Source: an uncultured Arcanobacterium sp. (GTDB taxonomy: Bacteria; Actinomycetota; Actinomycetes; Actinomycetales; Actinomycetaceae). Taken from it: DNA of 64,000 nt. Positions 35,299 to 43,388 of the stretch are shown piece by piece (the stretch's first letter is position 1; every line of letters starts with the position of its first letter). Made by a program: the position numbers and the translations under genes. The stretch covers positions 124,001 through 188,000 of the forward strand of contig CAUAGM010000001.1 in the NCBI GenBank assembly GCA_958428545.1, read 5' to 3'. The notes under the pieces are model-generated. The model made no database searches. It saw nothing but the letters and a program-made list of their open reading frames with translations, and was not told the DNA's origin.

Positions 35299-36612
35299 AT
35301 GGCAATTTCAAAGAAATTGGTGAAGGTTGCGGCTGTGTGTTCAGTTGCTGCTCTCAGCCTCGCGGCTTGCTCTGGAGCTAAAGAGCCTGGCAAAGATGCA
35401 AAGGCTGATGGTCCAGTTACGATTGAATACCTACATCGTTTGGATAATTCTGACACGGCTACCAAAGTGGCAGATATTGTCAAGAAGTGGAATGCGGAAA
35501 ATCCAGACATTCAGGTGAAGGCAACTAAGTTTGACGGCAAAGCCCAAGAGCTTATTCAGAAAGTAAAGACTGATATTGAGGCAAAAAATGCTCCATGCCT
35601 CTATCAGGCTGGGTACGCAGACCTTGCTGAGCTGTATGTGAATGACATGGTTCAGGATGTCTCTAAGTACGCATCGCAGTACAAGTCAGACTTTGGTTCT
35701 GGTCCATTCGAGTCAATGGCTATTGATGGTAAGTATTTCGGTATTCCTCAGGATACTGGTCCGCTCCTGTACTACTACAACAAGGCTGCATTTGAAGAGC
35801 TAGGTATCAACGTTCCAACCACTGCTGATGAGTTCGTTGCTGCTGCAAAGAAGGCTGCTGCAGCTGGTAAGTATATTGCTGCATTCAACCCAGATGAAGG
35901 CGCGCAGCTCTACAGCTCAATGGTTGCAGCTTCTGGCGATCAGTGGTTTACGGTTGATGGTGATTCTTGGGTAGTGAATACTGCTGGAAAAGGATCCACC
36001 AAGGTTGCTGGCTTCTGGCAGACACTCCTTGATGATAAATCTGCTTTCGTAGTGAATCGCTGGACAGACACAGGCGATATGGAAAAGGCAATGGCTGATG
36101 GCACTCTTATCGGCGCATTTGGCGCTGCATGGGACGCAACTCTTCTTGCCAGCGGTCTTAACGGATCCGATTCTTATGGAAAGTGGGCAATTGCTCAGCT
36201 TCCAGACTTTGGCGCGGGCGCTGGTAAGACTGGTCCTAACGGTGGTTCTGGTGTAGTTGTTTCCAAGACTTGTGAGCATCCAGAGCAGGCTATGAAGTTC
36301 AACGCTTGGTTCAATACTCAGGTTGATGATCTTGCTACGCAGGGTCTTGTTGTAGCTGCTTCCGCTGCTCCTTCTAACCCAGAGTATGCTGCAGCATTCG
36401 GCGGGCAAGATGTGATTAAGGAATTCAACACTGCAAATGCAAACATGAATGCCTTCACTTTCCCACCAAGCTGGTCAGTGCCTCAGGGCTTCCTTTCTGG
36501 TAAAGATAATGCTGATGCTGGCGCAGGCACCTCGAAGGTTGCAGATGTGTTTGCTGGTGCAGCTGACTCTGCTAAGAAGGCACTCACAGACGCTGGTCTC
36601 ACAGTTAAGTAA
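35299..36612 (+). CDS. Sugar ABC transporter, solute-binding lipoprotein (SBP family 1)
   Basis: Extracellular receptor of a CUT1-type importer. The signal peptide ends in the lipobox LAAC with Cys24. The mature protein shows family 1 features (EYLHRLDNSDTATKVADIVKKWN, YAQ-like YAD-LAELY, FGIPQDTGPLLYYYNKAAFEELG). GAAGGAGAG precedes the ATG. Downstream lie two hairpins and then two permeases. Ligand is inferred to be an N-acetylhexosamine-containing oligosaccharide because GH20 and NahK genes follow. The resemblance is to the bifidobacterial GNB/LNB-binding protein system in context, not proven in sequence. Confidence 0.85.
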   Translation: MAISKKLVKVAAVCSVAALSLAACSGAKEPGKDAKADGPVTIEYLHRLDNSDTATKVADIVKKWNAENPDIQVKATKFDGKAQELIQKVKTDIEAKNAPCLYQAGYADLAELYVNDMVQDVSKYASQYKSDFGSGPFESMAIDGKYFGIPQDTGPLLYYYNKAAFEELGINVPTTADEFVAAAKKAAAAGKYIAAFNPDEGAQLYSSMVAASGDQWFTVDGDSWVVNTAGKGSTKVAGFWQTLLDDKSAFVVNRWTDTGDMEKAMADGTLIGAFGAAWDATLLASGLNGSDSYGKWAIAQLPDFGAGAGKTGPNGGSGVVVSKTCEHPEQAMKFNAWFNTQVDDLATQGLVVAASAAPSNPEYAAAFGGQDVIKEFNTANANMNAFTFPPSWSVPQGFLSGKDNADAGAGTSKVADVFAGAADSAKKALTDAGLTVK

Positions 36613-36620
36613 TCTGGCGT

Positions 36621-36705
36621 GTATAGCTCAGTTTTACTGAAGCTATACCTAACTCAATAGACAGTCGGGACGCCCACCACTCCTCGGCGGGAATGGTGGG
36701 CGTCC
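36621..36705 (+). terminator. Two hairpins between binding protein and permease genes
   Basis: The first (36621-36648) has arms GTATAGCT/AGCTATAC. The second has 12-base arms GGACGCCCACCA (36668-36679) and its complement (36694-36705). They probably lower read-through into the permease genes. Confidence 0.65.
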
Positions 36706-36782
36706 TCGTCTGAAAAACCCTTCTAGCGATTCCCGTGCAAGGATGCAGGGGTAGATGTGAAACAAGGTTAAGGAAGACCCTC

Positions 36783-37778
36783 ATGGCTAATCATTTAGAC
36801 ACGGCCCGCACAATTGAGCCGGCCAAGGGTGAGATGTATACGTTGCGCAAGAAGGCGTCACGGCGAGCAATTCACGAAGCGCGCACTGGCTGGATTTTTA
36901 TGGCGCCTTTCACGTTGCTTTTCTTGCTTATTTTCATTATTCCGATTATCGTCTCGCTGGTAACGAGCTTTTTCCAGTTGAAAGCTACTGGCGGAGGTGC
37001 CTTTGGCGGCGGCGAGAAACATAATGTATTTGTTGGTTTCGACAACTTTATATACGTTCTCACAAGTTCAGATTTTTGGGCAGGTATCGGGCGAGTAATT
37101 CTGTATACGGTGTTTCAAGTGCCAGTGATGATTTTCGCAGCTCTTGCACTCGCACTGCTGATCGATTCATATTTAGTTAAAAGAGTTGCAATATTCCGTT
37201 TAGGGTACTTCCTTCCCTATGCTGTCCCTGGTGTGGTTGCGGCAATTATTTGGATGTATATCTACACCCCTGGAGTATCGCCTTTCAATTCAATCGCAGG
37301 CTTATTCGGTGCAGAATTCCCAATCGATTTCTTTGGGCACAAAATGGTGATTGTTTCGATGGCGAATATGACCACGTGGACCTTCACTGGATACAATATG
37401 CTGATTTTCCTTGCTGCACTGCAGGCAATTCCTCACGACCTTTATGAGGCGGCTCGTCTTGACGGTGCAACAGGTTTCCAAATTGTTACGAAAATTAAAA
37501 TCCCAATGGTTCGTGGAGCAGCTCTTTTGGCAATCTTACTTTCAATTGTCGGCACTATTCAGCTCTACAACGAACCGCAGGTATTATCGAGTGCGAATGC
37601 ATGGATGGAATACAACTACACGCCAATGATGATGGCATTATCAACGGCGAAAGGGCAGATAACTCCAGGTGGCGATGGTCCAGCGTCTGCAATTGCTATT
37701 GTGATGGCATTGATTGCAGGAGTGCTCGCTGTGCTCTACTTCCTCGTTGATAAGAAGGTTGGTGGCTCGAATGAGTAA
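36783..37778 (+). CDS. Sugar ABC transporter, permease (MalF-like)
   Basis: Integral membrane protein of 331 residues with about six helices. The EAA loop is LYEAARLDGATGFQIVTKIKIP. An N-terminal cytoplasmic tail of ~35 residues precedes the first helix (GWIFMAPFTLLFLLIFIIPI). ATG 36783 is chosen over 36735 because AAGGAAG lies upstream. It overlaps the next permease gene by 8 bases. No ATPase gene is present in this cluster, so it must borrow one. Confidence 0.9.
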   Translation: MANHLDTARTIEPAKGEMYTLRKKASRRAIHEARTGWIFMAPFTLLFLLIFIIPIIVSLVTSFFQLKATGGGAFGGGEKHNVFVGFDNFIYVLTSSDFWAGIGRVILYTVFQVPVMIFAALALALLIDSYLVKRVAIFRLGYFLPYAVPGVVAAIIWMYIYTPGVSPFNSIAGLFGAEFPIDFFGHKMVIVSMANMTTWTFTGYNMLIFLAALQAIPHDLYEAARLDGATGFQIVTKIKIPMVRGAALLAILLSIVGTIQLYNEPQVLSSANAWMEYNYTPMMMALSTAKGQITPGGDGPASAIAIVMALIAGVLAVLYFLVDKKVGGSNE

Positions 37779-38715
37779 TAAAAAAGTTGCTATGACTCCT
37801 AGCGGCGTGGAATATACTCCATCCTTGGAAGGTTTTCCATCTCGTTCAATCCGCCCATCTCTCGTTGCGCGTATATGCACGATTATTGTGATGGCAATTG
37901 TGCTCATCTACTTTATTTTCCCAATTTTCTGGGTGATTATTTCCGCTACGAAAAACAACACTGAAATGGCGAATACGTTTGGCTTGTGGTTTGCTCCTCA
38001 CAATGAGAAATCGCAGAGTTCGTCTGTGTGGGGGCAAGTTGTTGCTAACTATGAGTCACTCATGGGATGGACTCGCGGTATGCTATGGCGCTGGATTGGT
38101 AATTCAATCCTCTATTCCACTGTTGCTGCAGCTATAGGTACTCTGGTATCTACGATGGCTGGCTATGCGATGGCAAAGTTCCGTTTCCCCGGAAAGAATT
38201 TTACTATCGGCACAATCATGGCTGGTCTGCTTATGCCGGTTGCTATTTTGACCGTTCCTATGTACGTGGTATTTATCCATCTGGGGCTCAATAATACGAT
38301 GGCATCGATTATTATTCCGTGCTGCGTCTCTCCCTTTGGCGTGTTCCTTGGGCGAGTTTATGCGCAGTCTTCAGTGCCTACAGAATTGATTGAGGCAGCT
38401 CGTATTGACGGCGCTGGCGAATTTCGTATTTTCTTTACGATGGTGCTCAGGCTGCTTGCTCCAGCAATGGTGACGATTTTCCTCTTTATCTTTGTAGCAA
38501 CGTGGAATAACTTCATTTTGCCTCAGATGATGATTTCTTCGGATCACCTCAAACCAATTACTCTTGGTTTGTACGGCATGCTGAGCTACTTCCGCCCGGA
38601 ATTTGGTCCAATTATGATGGCGTCACTTCTTGGTGTGATTCCGTTGATTGTTCTTTTCCTTGGTCTGCAAAAGTACTGGCAATCTGGTTTAGCGGCAGGT
38701 GCTGTCAAGGGCTGA
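37771..38715 (+). CDS. Sugar ABC transporter, permease (MalG-like)
   Basis: Second channel subunit, 314 residues and six helices, with the EAA loop LIEAARIDGAGEFRIFFTMVLRL and the usual MalG C-terminus GLAAGAVKG. The ATG at 37771 overlaps the stop of the preceding gene (ATGAGTAA), implying coupled translation; the longer frame from 37714 lies wholly in the upstream gene. A hairpin and the GH20 gene follow. Confidence 0.9.
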   Translation: MSNKKVAMTPSGVEYTPSLEGFPSRSIRPSLVARICTIIVMAIVLIYFIFPIFWVIISATKNNTEMANTFGLWFAPHNEKSQSSSVWGQVVANYESLMGWTRGMLWRWIGNSILYSTVAAAIGTLVSTMAGYAMAKFRFPGKNFTIGTIMAGLLMPVAILTVPMYVVFIHLGLNNTMASIIIPCCVSPFGVFLGRVYAQSSVPTELIEAARIDGAGEFRIFFTMVLRLLAPAMVTIFLFIFVATWNNFILPQMMISSDHLKPITLGLYGMLSYFRPEFGPIMMASLLGVIPLIVLFLGLQKYWQSGLAAGAVKG

Positions 38716-38731
38716 GCTTGTTCTTTTATGT

Positions 38732-38767
38732 GAGTGCCTAGCTGAGCTTCTGTTTGGCTAGGCACTC
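38732..38767 (+). terminator. Hairpin between permease and GH20 genes
   Basis: Perfect 11-base arms (GAGTGCCTAGC and its complement) with a 14-base loop and no T tail. Possible weak terminator or processing site. Confidence 0.45.
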
Positions 38768-38792
38768 GTATGTTTCCTATAGGTGATATTTA

Positions 38793-39944
38793 ATGAAACT
38801 CCCATTATTCTCTTCGTCGGCACCTCGCTATGCTGAGCGTGGCGTGACTCTCAGTGCTTCCACTGTGGCATACACAGATGATTGGATGCACACTCTGCTT
38901 GATCAAATGGCTATGATGCGCCTTAATACCCTTCTATGGGAAGTAAAAATTTCGGGTGCTCAAGGCTGGCCGCAGACAGATCAGCCATTTGTGACTCCTC
39001 AAGAAGCTCAATCGATTGTGCGCTACGCAGCCGATCGTGGAATTACTGTGATACCTGAAGTGAATGCACCTGGGCATATGCGTACGTGGTTGAGTGAATA
39101 TCCTGAATATGCGATCACTGATGCTACAGGAGAAAAAGATCTCGAGCGCCTCGACGTCACCAATGAGCAAGCTAAACGCTGGTATTGGAACCTGATCGAG
39201 AAGTACTGCAGTATTTTCACAGCTGATGAATGGCATATGGGTGCAGATGAGTTTGAAAATAAACTCGATAATCGTACATATGCAGACTATCCTCATCTGG
39301 CGCATTGGGCAGTCGATACATATGGTTCACAAGCTAAGCCGTGGGATCCGATCACTGCTTTTATCAATGAAACTAATGCTTTCTTGAGTGGATGCGGTAA
39401 AAAACTCCGTATTTGGAACGATGGGCAGCGCTTGGGCGGGGTTGTGCCGCTCGATAGCGATATTACGGTGGAATACTGGCTGGATAAGGGGGTTGAAGGC
39501 GGCTACTATACTCCGCAGCAGTTTGCTCAGATGGGGCATTCGCTGGTGAATGTTCCACAGTATCTCTATTTTTCACGTTCAGAGAAGCATATCTACGATC
39601 CGCAACCTCAAGAAATTTTTGAAGGGGCGCGCAAGTATCTTGATCTTTTCGACGGCGATCAATTTCTCACGAATCTTCAGGCATGCCGAGGGGTTCGTTT
39701 CTCGCTATGGCCAGATAGAGCTGAATGCCAAACTCCAGCAGAAGTTTTGCGAGAAGCTCGCGATATTCTCATCTTGCTGGGGCAGATAGCATGGGATGGC
39801 GAAATTTTGCACACAACGTGGAAAGAATTTAAATTCTATGCAGATTCCCTAGATCTGCCTCCTATCCCCAATGATGAGGGAGAGGTCTATACGGTGAATT
39901 CTTGTGAACAGCGCAAACAGAATCATGGAGATAAGGATGAGTAG
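38793..39944 (+). CDS. Cytoplasmic glycoside hydrolase family 20 (beta-N-acetylhexosaminidase type)
   Basis: Retaining hydrolase that uses the substrate acetamido group. The catalytic Asp152-Glu153 pair is in HMGADEFEN, preceded by GITVIPEVNAPGHM and followed by RIWNDGQ. It is only 383 residues long, made of the barrel alone, without the N-terminal GH20b domain and without a signal peptide. It should therefore act inside the cell on a sugar brought in by the adjacent importer, releasing GlcNAc, GalNAc or a small disaccharide. A lacto-N-biosidase or 6-sulfo-hexosaminidase is possible. It overlaps the DeoR gene by 8 bases. Confidence 0.82.
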   Translation: MKLPLFSSSAPRYAERGVTLSASTVAYTDDWMHTLLDQMAMMRLNTLLWEVKISGAQGWPQTDQPFVTPQEAQSIVRYAADRGITVIPEVNAPGHMRTWLSEYPEYAITDATGEKDLERLDVTNEQAKRWYWNLIEKYCSIFTADEWHMGADEFENKLDNRTYADYPHLAHWAVDTYGSQAKPWDPITAFINETNAFLSGCGKKLRIWNDGQRLGGVVPLDSDITVEYWLDKGVEGGYYTPQQFAQMGHSLVNVPQYLYFSRSEKHIYDPQPQEIFEGARKYLDLFDGDQFLTNLQACRGVRFSLWPDRAECQTPAEVLREARDILILLGQIAWDGEILHTTWKEFKFYADSLDLPPIPNDEGEVYTVNSCEQRKQNHGDKDE

Positions 39945-40725
39945 GCAACAGCGTCTCGCAGCTCTTTTAGACTTGGTAGTTGAGCGCACTTCTCTCACAA
40001 TTGATGAGCTTATTGCCGAACTTGGAGTATCTCCTGCCACGATACGGCGAGATGTGGATTATTTAGCCACTCAAAAACTGCTCACACGCACTCGTGGGGG
40101 AGTGATGCAAAACCCTACGAGCAGTGAAGCTCCAATGAGGTTTCGCACAGTTCGCAATAATAAACAAAAAATTGGGATCGCAAAAAAAGCTGCGGATCTC
40201 GTGCATCCTGGAGCCGTTATCGCATTAAATGGCGGCACCACGACCACTGCTATTAGTGCAGAATTGATTTCGAAAGTCACTAAAGATTTTTCGTTTTCTC
40301 ATCGCCCTCTCACAGTCGTCACTAATGCTGTCAATATTGCCAATGATTTGATTGTGCATCCGCAAGTGCGGGTGGTGCTGACGGGCGGTGTGGCCCGCGC
40401 TCGTTCGTACGAGCTTGTGGGGCCTCTCGCTGCCTTGATTTTTTCACATATCAATGTTGATGCTGTGTTTTTAGGGGCTGTTGGGATCACTCCTGCAGGT
40501 GGTGTTTTTACCGATAACGAGAGTGAAGCTGAGGTCAATCGAGCCTTGGTGGCAGTTTCAGAGCGTGTATATGTGGTGATTGATTCGTCGAAAATCGGAG
40601 TGGCAGCATTTGCTCGTATATGTGGATCAGATTCGATATATGGAGTTATCACCGATGAACATATCGATTCGGATATGCGAGCTGCCTTTGAAGAGCGGGG
40701 TATAAAAGTAATTATCGGAGCGTAG
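39937..40725 (+). CDS. DeoR-family transcriptional regulator
   Basis: 262 residues. An N-terminal HTH (LTIDELIAELGVSPATIRRDVDYL) with the family TRGGVM is followed by a sugar-phosphate-binding DeoRC domain (ALNGGTTT, VVLTGGVARARSYELVGP, DAVFLGAVGI, DSSKIG). Such proteins usually repress the sugar operon beside them and respond to a sugar phosphate; here a HexNAc phosphate is likely. The ATG at 39937 overlaps the GH20 stop and has GGAGA upstream, so it is preferred over 39904. Confidence 0.88.
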   Translation: MSRQQRLAALLDLVVERTSLTIDELIAELGVSPATIRRDVDYLATQKLLTRTRGGVMQNPTSSEAPMRFRTVRNNKQKIGIAKKAADLVHPGAVIALNGGTTTTAISAELISKVTKDFSFSHRPLTVVTNAVNIANDLIVHPQVRVVLTGGVARARSYELVGPLAALIFSHINVDAVFLGAVGITPAGGVFTDNESEAEVNRALVAVSERVYVVIDSSKIGVAAFARICGSDSIYGVITDEHIDSDMRAAFEERGIKVIIGA

Positions 40726-40842
40726 GCGTGTTAGTTTCATCGCTTGTTCTACATCGAGCGTATCAGTGATTAGAATAGCCACAGGCGCATACATATATGC
40801 AGGGTATGTGCACTTATCTTTTTCGCAACACGGGAGAATGCA

Positions 40843-41769
40843 GTGAGTAAACCTGTTTTAGTAATTATGGCCGCAGGTATGGGTTCGCGCTACGGCGGGC
40901 TTAAGCAGATCGACCCTATTGATGATGCTGGGCACATTATTATGGATTTTTCTCTTTACGATGCTCGCAAGGCTGGTTTCGAGAAAGCGATTTTTATTAT
41001 TAAGAGAGAAAACGAGGCGGTATTTCGCGAAGCAATCGGCGATCGCGTCTCGCAGTATATGGATGTTTCGTATGCGTTCCAAGATATTTCTGCTCTTCCT
41101 GAGGGGTATTCGTTGCCGGAAGGGCGAGTGAAGCCTTGGGGTACAGCTCACGCAATTTTGTGTGCGCTAGACCAGATCTCAGGTCCATTTGCTGTGATTA
41201 ACGCAGACGATTACTACGGGCGCGAGGCCTTTTCCCTCATATATAATTTCCTTTCTGCTGCGCATGACGATGATGCGTATCGTTTCGCTATGGTTGGATA
41301 TCTTTTGAAAAATACGGTGACGGATAATGGATACGTGGCTCGCGGAGTGTGCGTGACCGACAGTGAAAATTTCCTCACGTCGATAGTGGAACGTACGCGT
41401 ATCGAAAAGCGTGACGGCGGCATCGCATTTTCTGAAGATGACGGAAATACGTGGGAGCAGCTTTCTTCCGATGCGATTGTTTCGATGAATCTTTGGGGCT
41501 TCAGTAATTCTATGCTGCAGGAAATCAAAGCCGGCTTCCCTGCTTTTCTAGATAAAACGCTTGAATCCAATCCGCTTAAGGGAGAGTATTTCTTGCCGAG
41601 CGTCGTCTCTGAGCTTATTCAAGGAAAGAAAGCCACAGTCAAGGTGCTCACTACCCCAGATAAGTGGTTTGGCGTCACGTATAAAGAAGATAAGCCTGTG
41701 GTTGCTGAAGCGATGAGAAAGATGAAAGAAAATGGCGTGTATCCAGAGAATTTATGGGGTGTGCGATGA
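40843..41769 (+). CDS. Sugar-phosphate nucleotidyltransferase
   Basis: A 308-residue protein with the nucleotidyltransferase start VLVIMAAGMGSRYGGLKQ and the metal-binding VINADDYYGREAF. It likely transfers UMP (or another nucleotide) to the sugar 1-phosphate made by the next gene product. The GTG start at 40843 has GGGAG upstream. A TAGAAT -10 candidate lies in the 117-base gap after the DeoR gene. Its stop overlaps the kinase start (ATGA). Nucleotide and sugar specificity are not visible; UDP-GlcNAc or UDP-GalNAc formation is the inference from NahK. Confidence 0.83.
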   Translation: MSKPVLVIMAAGMGSRYGGLKQIDPIDDAGHIIMDFSLYDARKAGFEKAIFIIKRENEAVFREAIGDRVSQYMDVSYAFQDISALPEGYSLPEGRVKPWGTAHAILCALDQISGPFAVINADDYYGREAFSLIYNFLSAAHDDDAYRFAMVGYLLKNTVTDNGYVARGVCVTDSENFLTSIVERTRIEKRDGGIAFSEDDGNTWEQLSSDAIVSMNLWGFSNSMLQEIKAGFPAFLDKTLESNPLKGEYFLPSVVSELIQGKKATVKVLTTPDKWFGVTYKEDKPVVAEAMRKMKENGVYPENLWGVR

Positions 41770-42869
41770 AAGAAGTTTCTGAGAAAAGTTGCTGCGAGGC
41801 TGTTGCTGCTTTTGCCTATGCGGGCAACGTGGAGAAAGTGATGCCCTATGGTTCGGGGCATATTAATGATACGTTTCTTATTTGCCAAGCTGGAGAGCCG
41901 CAAAAAATTATTTTGCAGCGCATCAATACAGATATTTTCATGCGTCCAGATCAAGTGGTGCAAAACATCGAGAAAGTGACGAATTATTTGCGAGATGTGC
42001 TCACTGCTGAAGGCAAAGATCCACAGCGTGGCACTTTGCGTCTGCTTCCTACTCGTGAGGGTGGATACAGCTTTGTAGACTCGGAAGGGCACTGGTGGCG
42101 AGCGTATCTCTTTATTGATGATGCCACGTCGTTTGATATTGTGAAGAACCCTCAGGATTTCTACAATTCAGCGCTCGCGTTTGGGCATTTTCAAAACCAG
42201 CTTGCTGATTTTCCTGTGGATTCTCTCTACGAGACTATTCCTGCTTTTCACGATACTCGCAAACGTTTCGCTGATTTTAAGAGAGCTGTTGAGAAAGATA
42301 TCTGTGGGCGAGCTTCTGGAGTGCAGCAAGAAATCCAGTTTGTGTTGGATAGGGAAGCAGATGCCAACTATTTTGCAGATCTGCTTGATACCCATGCATT
42401 TCCTATGCGAGTGACTCACAATGATACGAAACTTAATAATATTTTGATTGATAATGCTTCTGGTGAGGCAATATGCGTGATTGATCTCGATACTGTGATG
42501 CCAGGTTTGGCTGTGAATGATTATGGTGATTCGATTCGTTTCGGTGCTTCCACCGCTCTTGAAGATGAGCCAGATCTCAGCAAAGTTTCGTGTGATATGG
42601 ATCTTTTCGATATATACACAAAGGGCTTTATCGAGGGGTGTGCCGGATCTCTTACTGATATCGAGTTGGATAATCTGCCGATGGGTGCAAAGGTGATGAC
42701 TTTTGAGTGCGGTATGCGTTTTCTCGCAGATTATCTTGAGGGTGACGTCTATTTCAAGATTCATCGTGATCGGCATAATCTCGATCGTGCGCGCACTCAG
42801 TTCAAACTGGTGGCGGATATGGAAGATAAGTGGCAGACGATGCACGATATTGTGGCGAAATATCGCTGA
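41766..42869 (+). CDS. nahK: N-acetylhexosamine 1-kinase (NahK/LnpB-like)
   Basis: Phosphorylates GlcNAc or GalNAc at C1. It is an APH-fold kinase of 367 residues with YGSGHINDTFL at the N-terminus, the catalytic THNDTKLNNIL, the metal motif VIDLDTVMPG, DYGDSIRFGASTALEDEPDL and ECGMRFLADYLEGDVYF. These stretches closely match what I recall of Bifidobacterium longum NahK. The ATG at 41766 overlaps the upstream stop and has GGGGTG before it; 41754 is less likely. Unlike in bifidobacteria there is no GNB/LNB phosphorylase or GalT beside it. Confidence 0.88.
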   Translation: MKEVSEKSCCEAVAAFAYAGNVEKVMPYGSGHINDTFLICQAGEPQKIILQRINTDIFMRPDQVVQNIEKVTNYLRDVLTAEGKDPQRGTLRLLPTREGGYSFVDSEGHWWRAYLFIDDATSFDIVKNPQDFYNSALAFGHFQNQLADFPVDSLYETIPAFHDTRKRFADFKRAVEKDICGRASGVQQEIQFVLDREADANYFADLLDTHAFPMRVTHNDTKLNNILIDNASGEAICVIDLDTVMPGLAVNDYGDSIRFGASTALEDEPDLSKVSCDMDLFDIYTKGFIEGCAGSLTDIELDNLPMGAKVMTFECGMRFLADYLEGDVYFKIHRDRHNLDRARTQFKLVADMEDKWQTMHDIVAKYR

Positions 42870-43388
42870 TTTTCAGCGCTAAGCTTTTTGGCTGTGTATT
42901 AAATTTTCTGTTTGCGTGCTGTTGGTGCGGTTGTGCGTGCTGTGTGTGGTGTGCCTGAGCGCGCCTGAGCGTGCTTGAGCATATGTGGCATATGCAGGTG
43001 CATCGTTAGTGCGCGCAGGGCGTAAGACGACTGGCAGTGTATGTGCGAAGCTGTGGCTTATGTTGTGCAGTGTGCATTGGTAGCAAGAGCCGCTTGTGCG
43101 GTGCATTTTCCGTACTCTTTTATTGATCTTTCCTATGGGCTGAGAAGCGCCCAAGTTTTACGTATAAGTTACATTTCCATAACATTTTGGAAACGATTCC
43201 ATATTTTTCGTACATTTATCCAAGGCAGCTGTTATGCTCTTTTTTATGGTTGGAAATGCCACTAAATAATCATAAAAGATGCGCAGTTGCGAGTGAGTGC
43301 AGCGCGTGTGTCTGTGATTCATGTGTATATTTCCAATTCGGTATGAGCAAAACAGCTCGTTGCTGAAACAATGTCCAAAGGAGGGCAC
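42870..43388. other. Intergenic region between the two sugar clusters
   Basis: No gene found. It contains a CGCTGA-TTT-TCAGCG hairpin spanning the nahK stop (42864-42878) that may terminate, TG-rich low-complexity sequence, the palindrome ATGCA-GG-TGCAT near 42992, a LacI-type operator at 43188, and probably the promoter of the next importer. Confidence 0.5.
43188..43201. promoter_or_regulatory. LacI-type operator TGGAAACGATTCCA
   Basis: A near-perfect palindrome centred on CG, the hallmark of LacI-family sites. It lies about 190 bases upstream of the binding-protein gene, whose operon encodes a LacI regulator, which is the likely ligand of this site. Confidence 0.65.
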
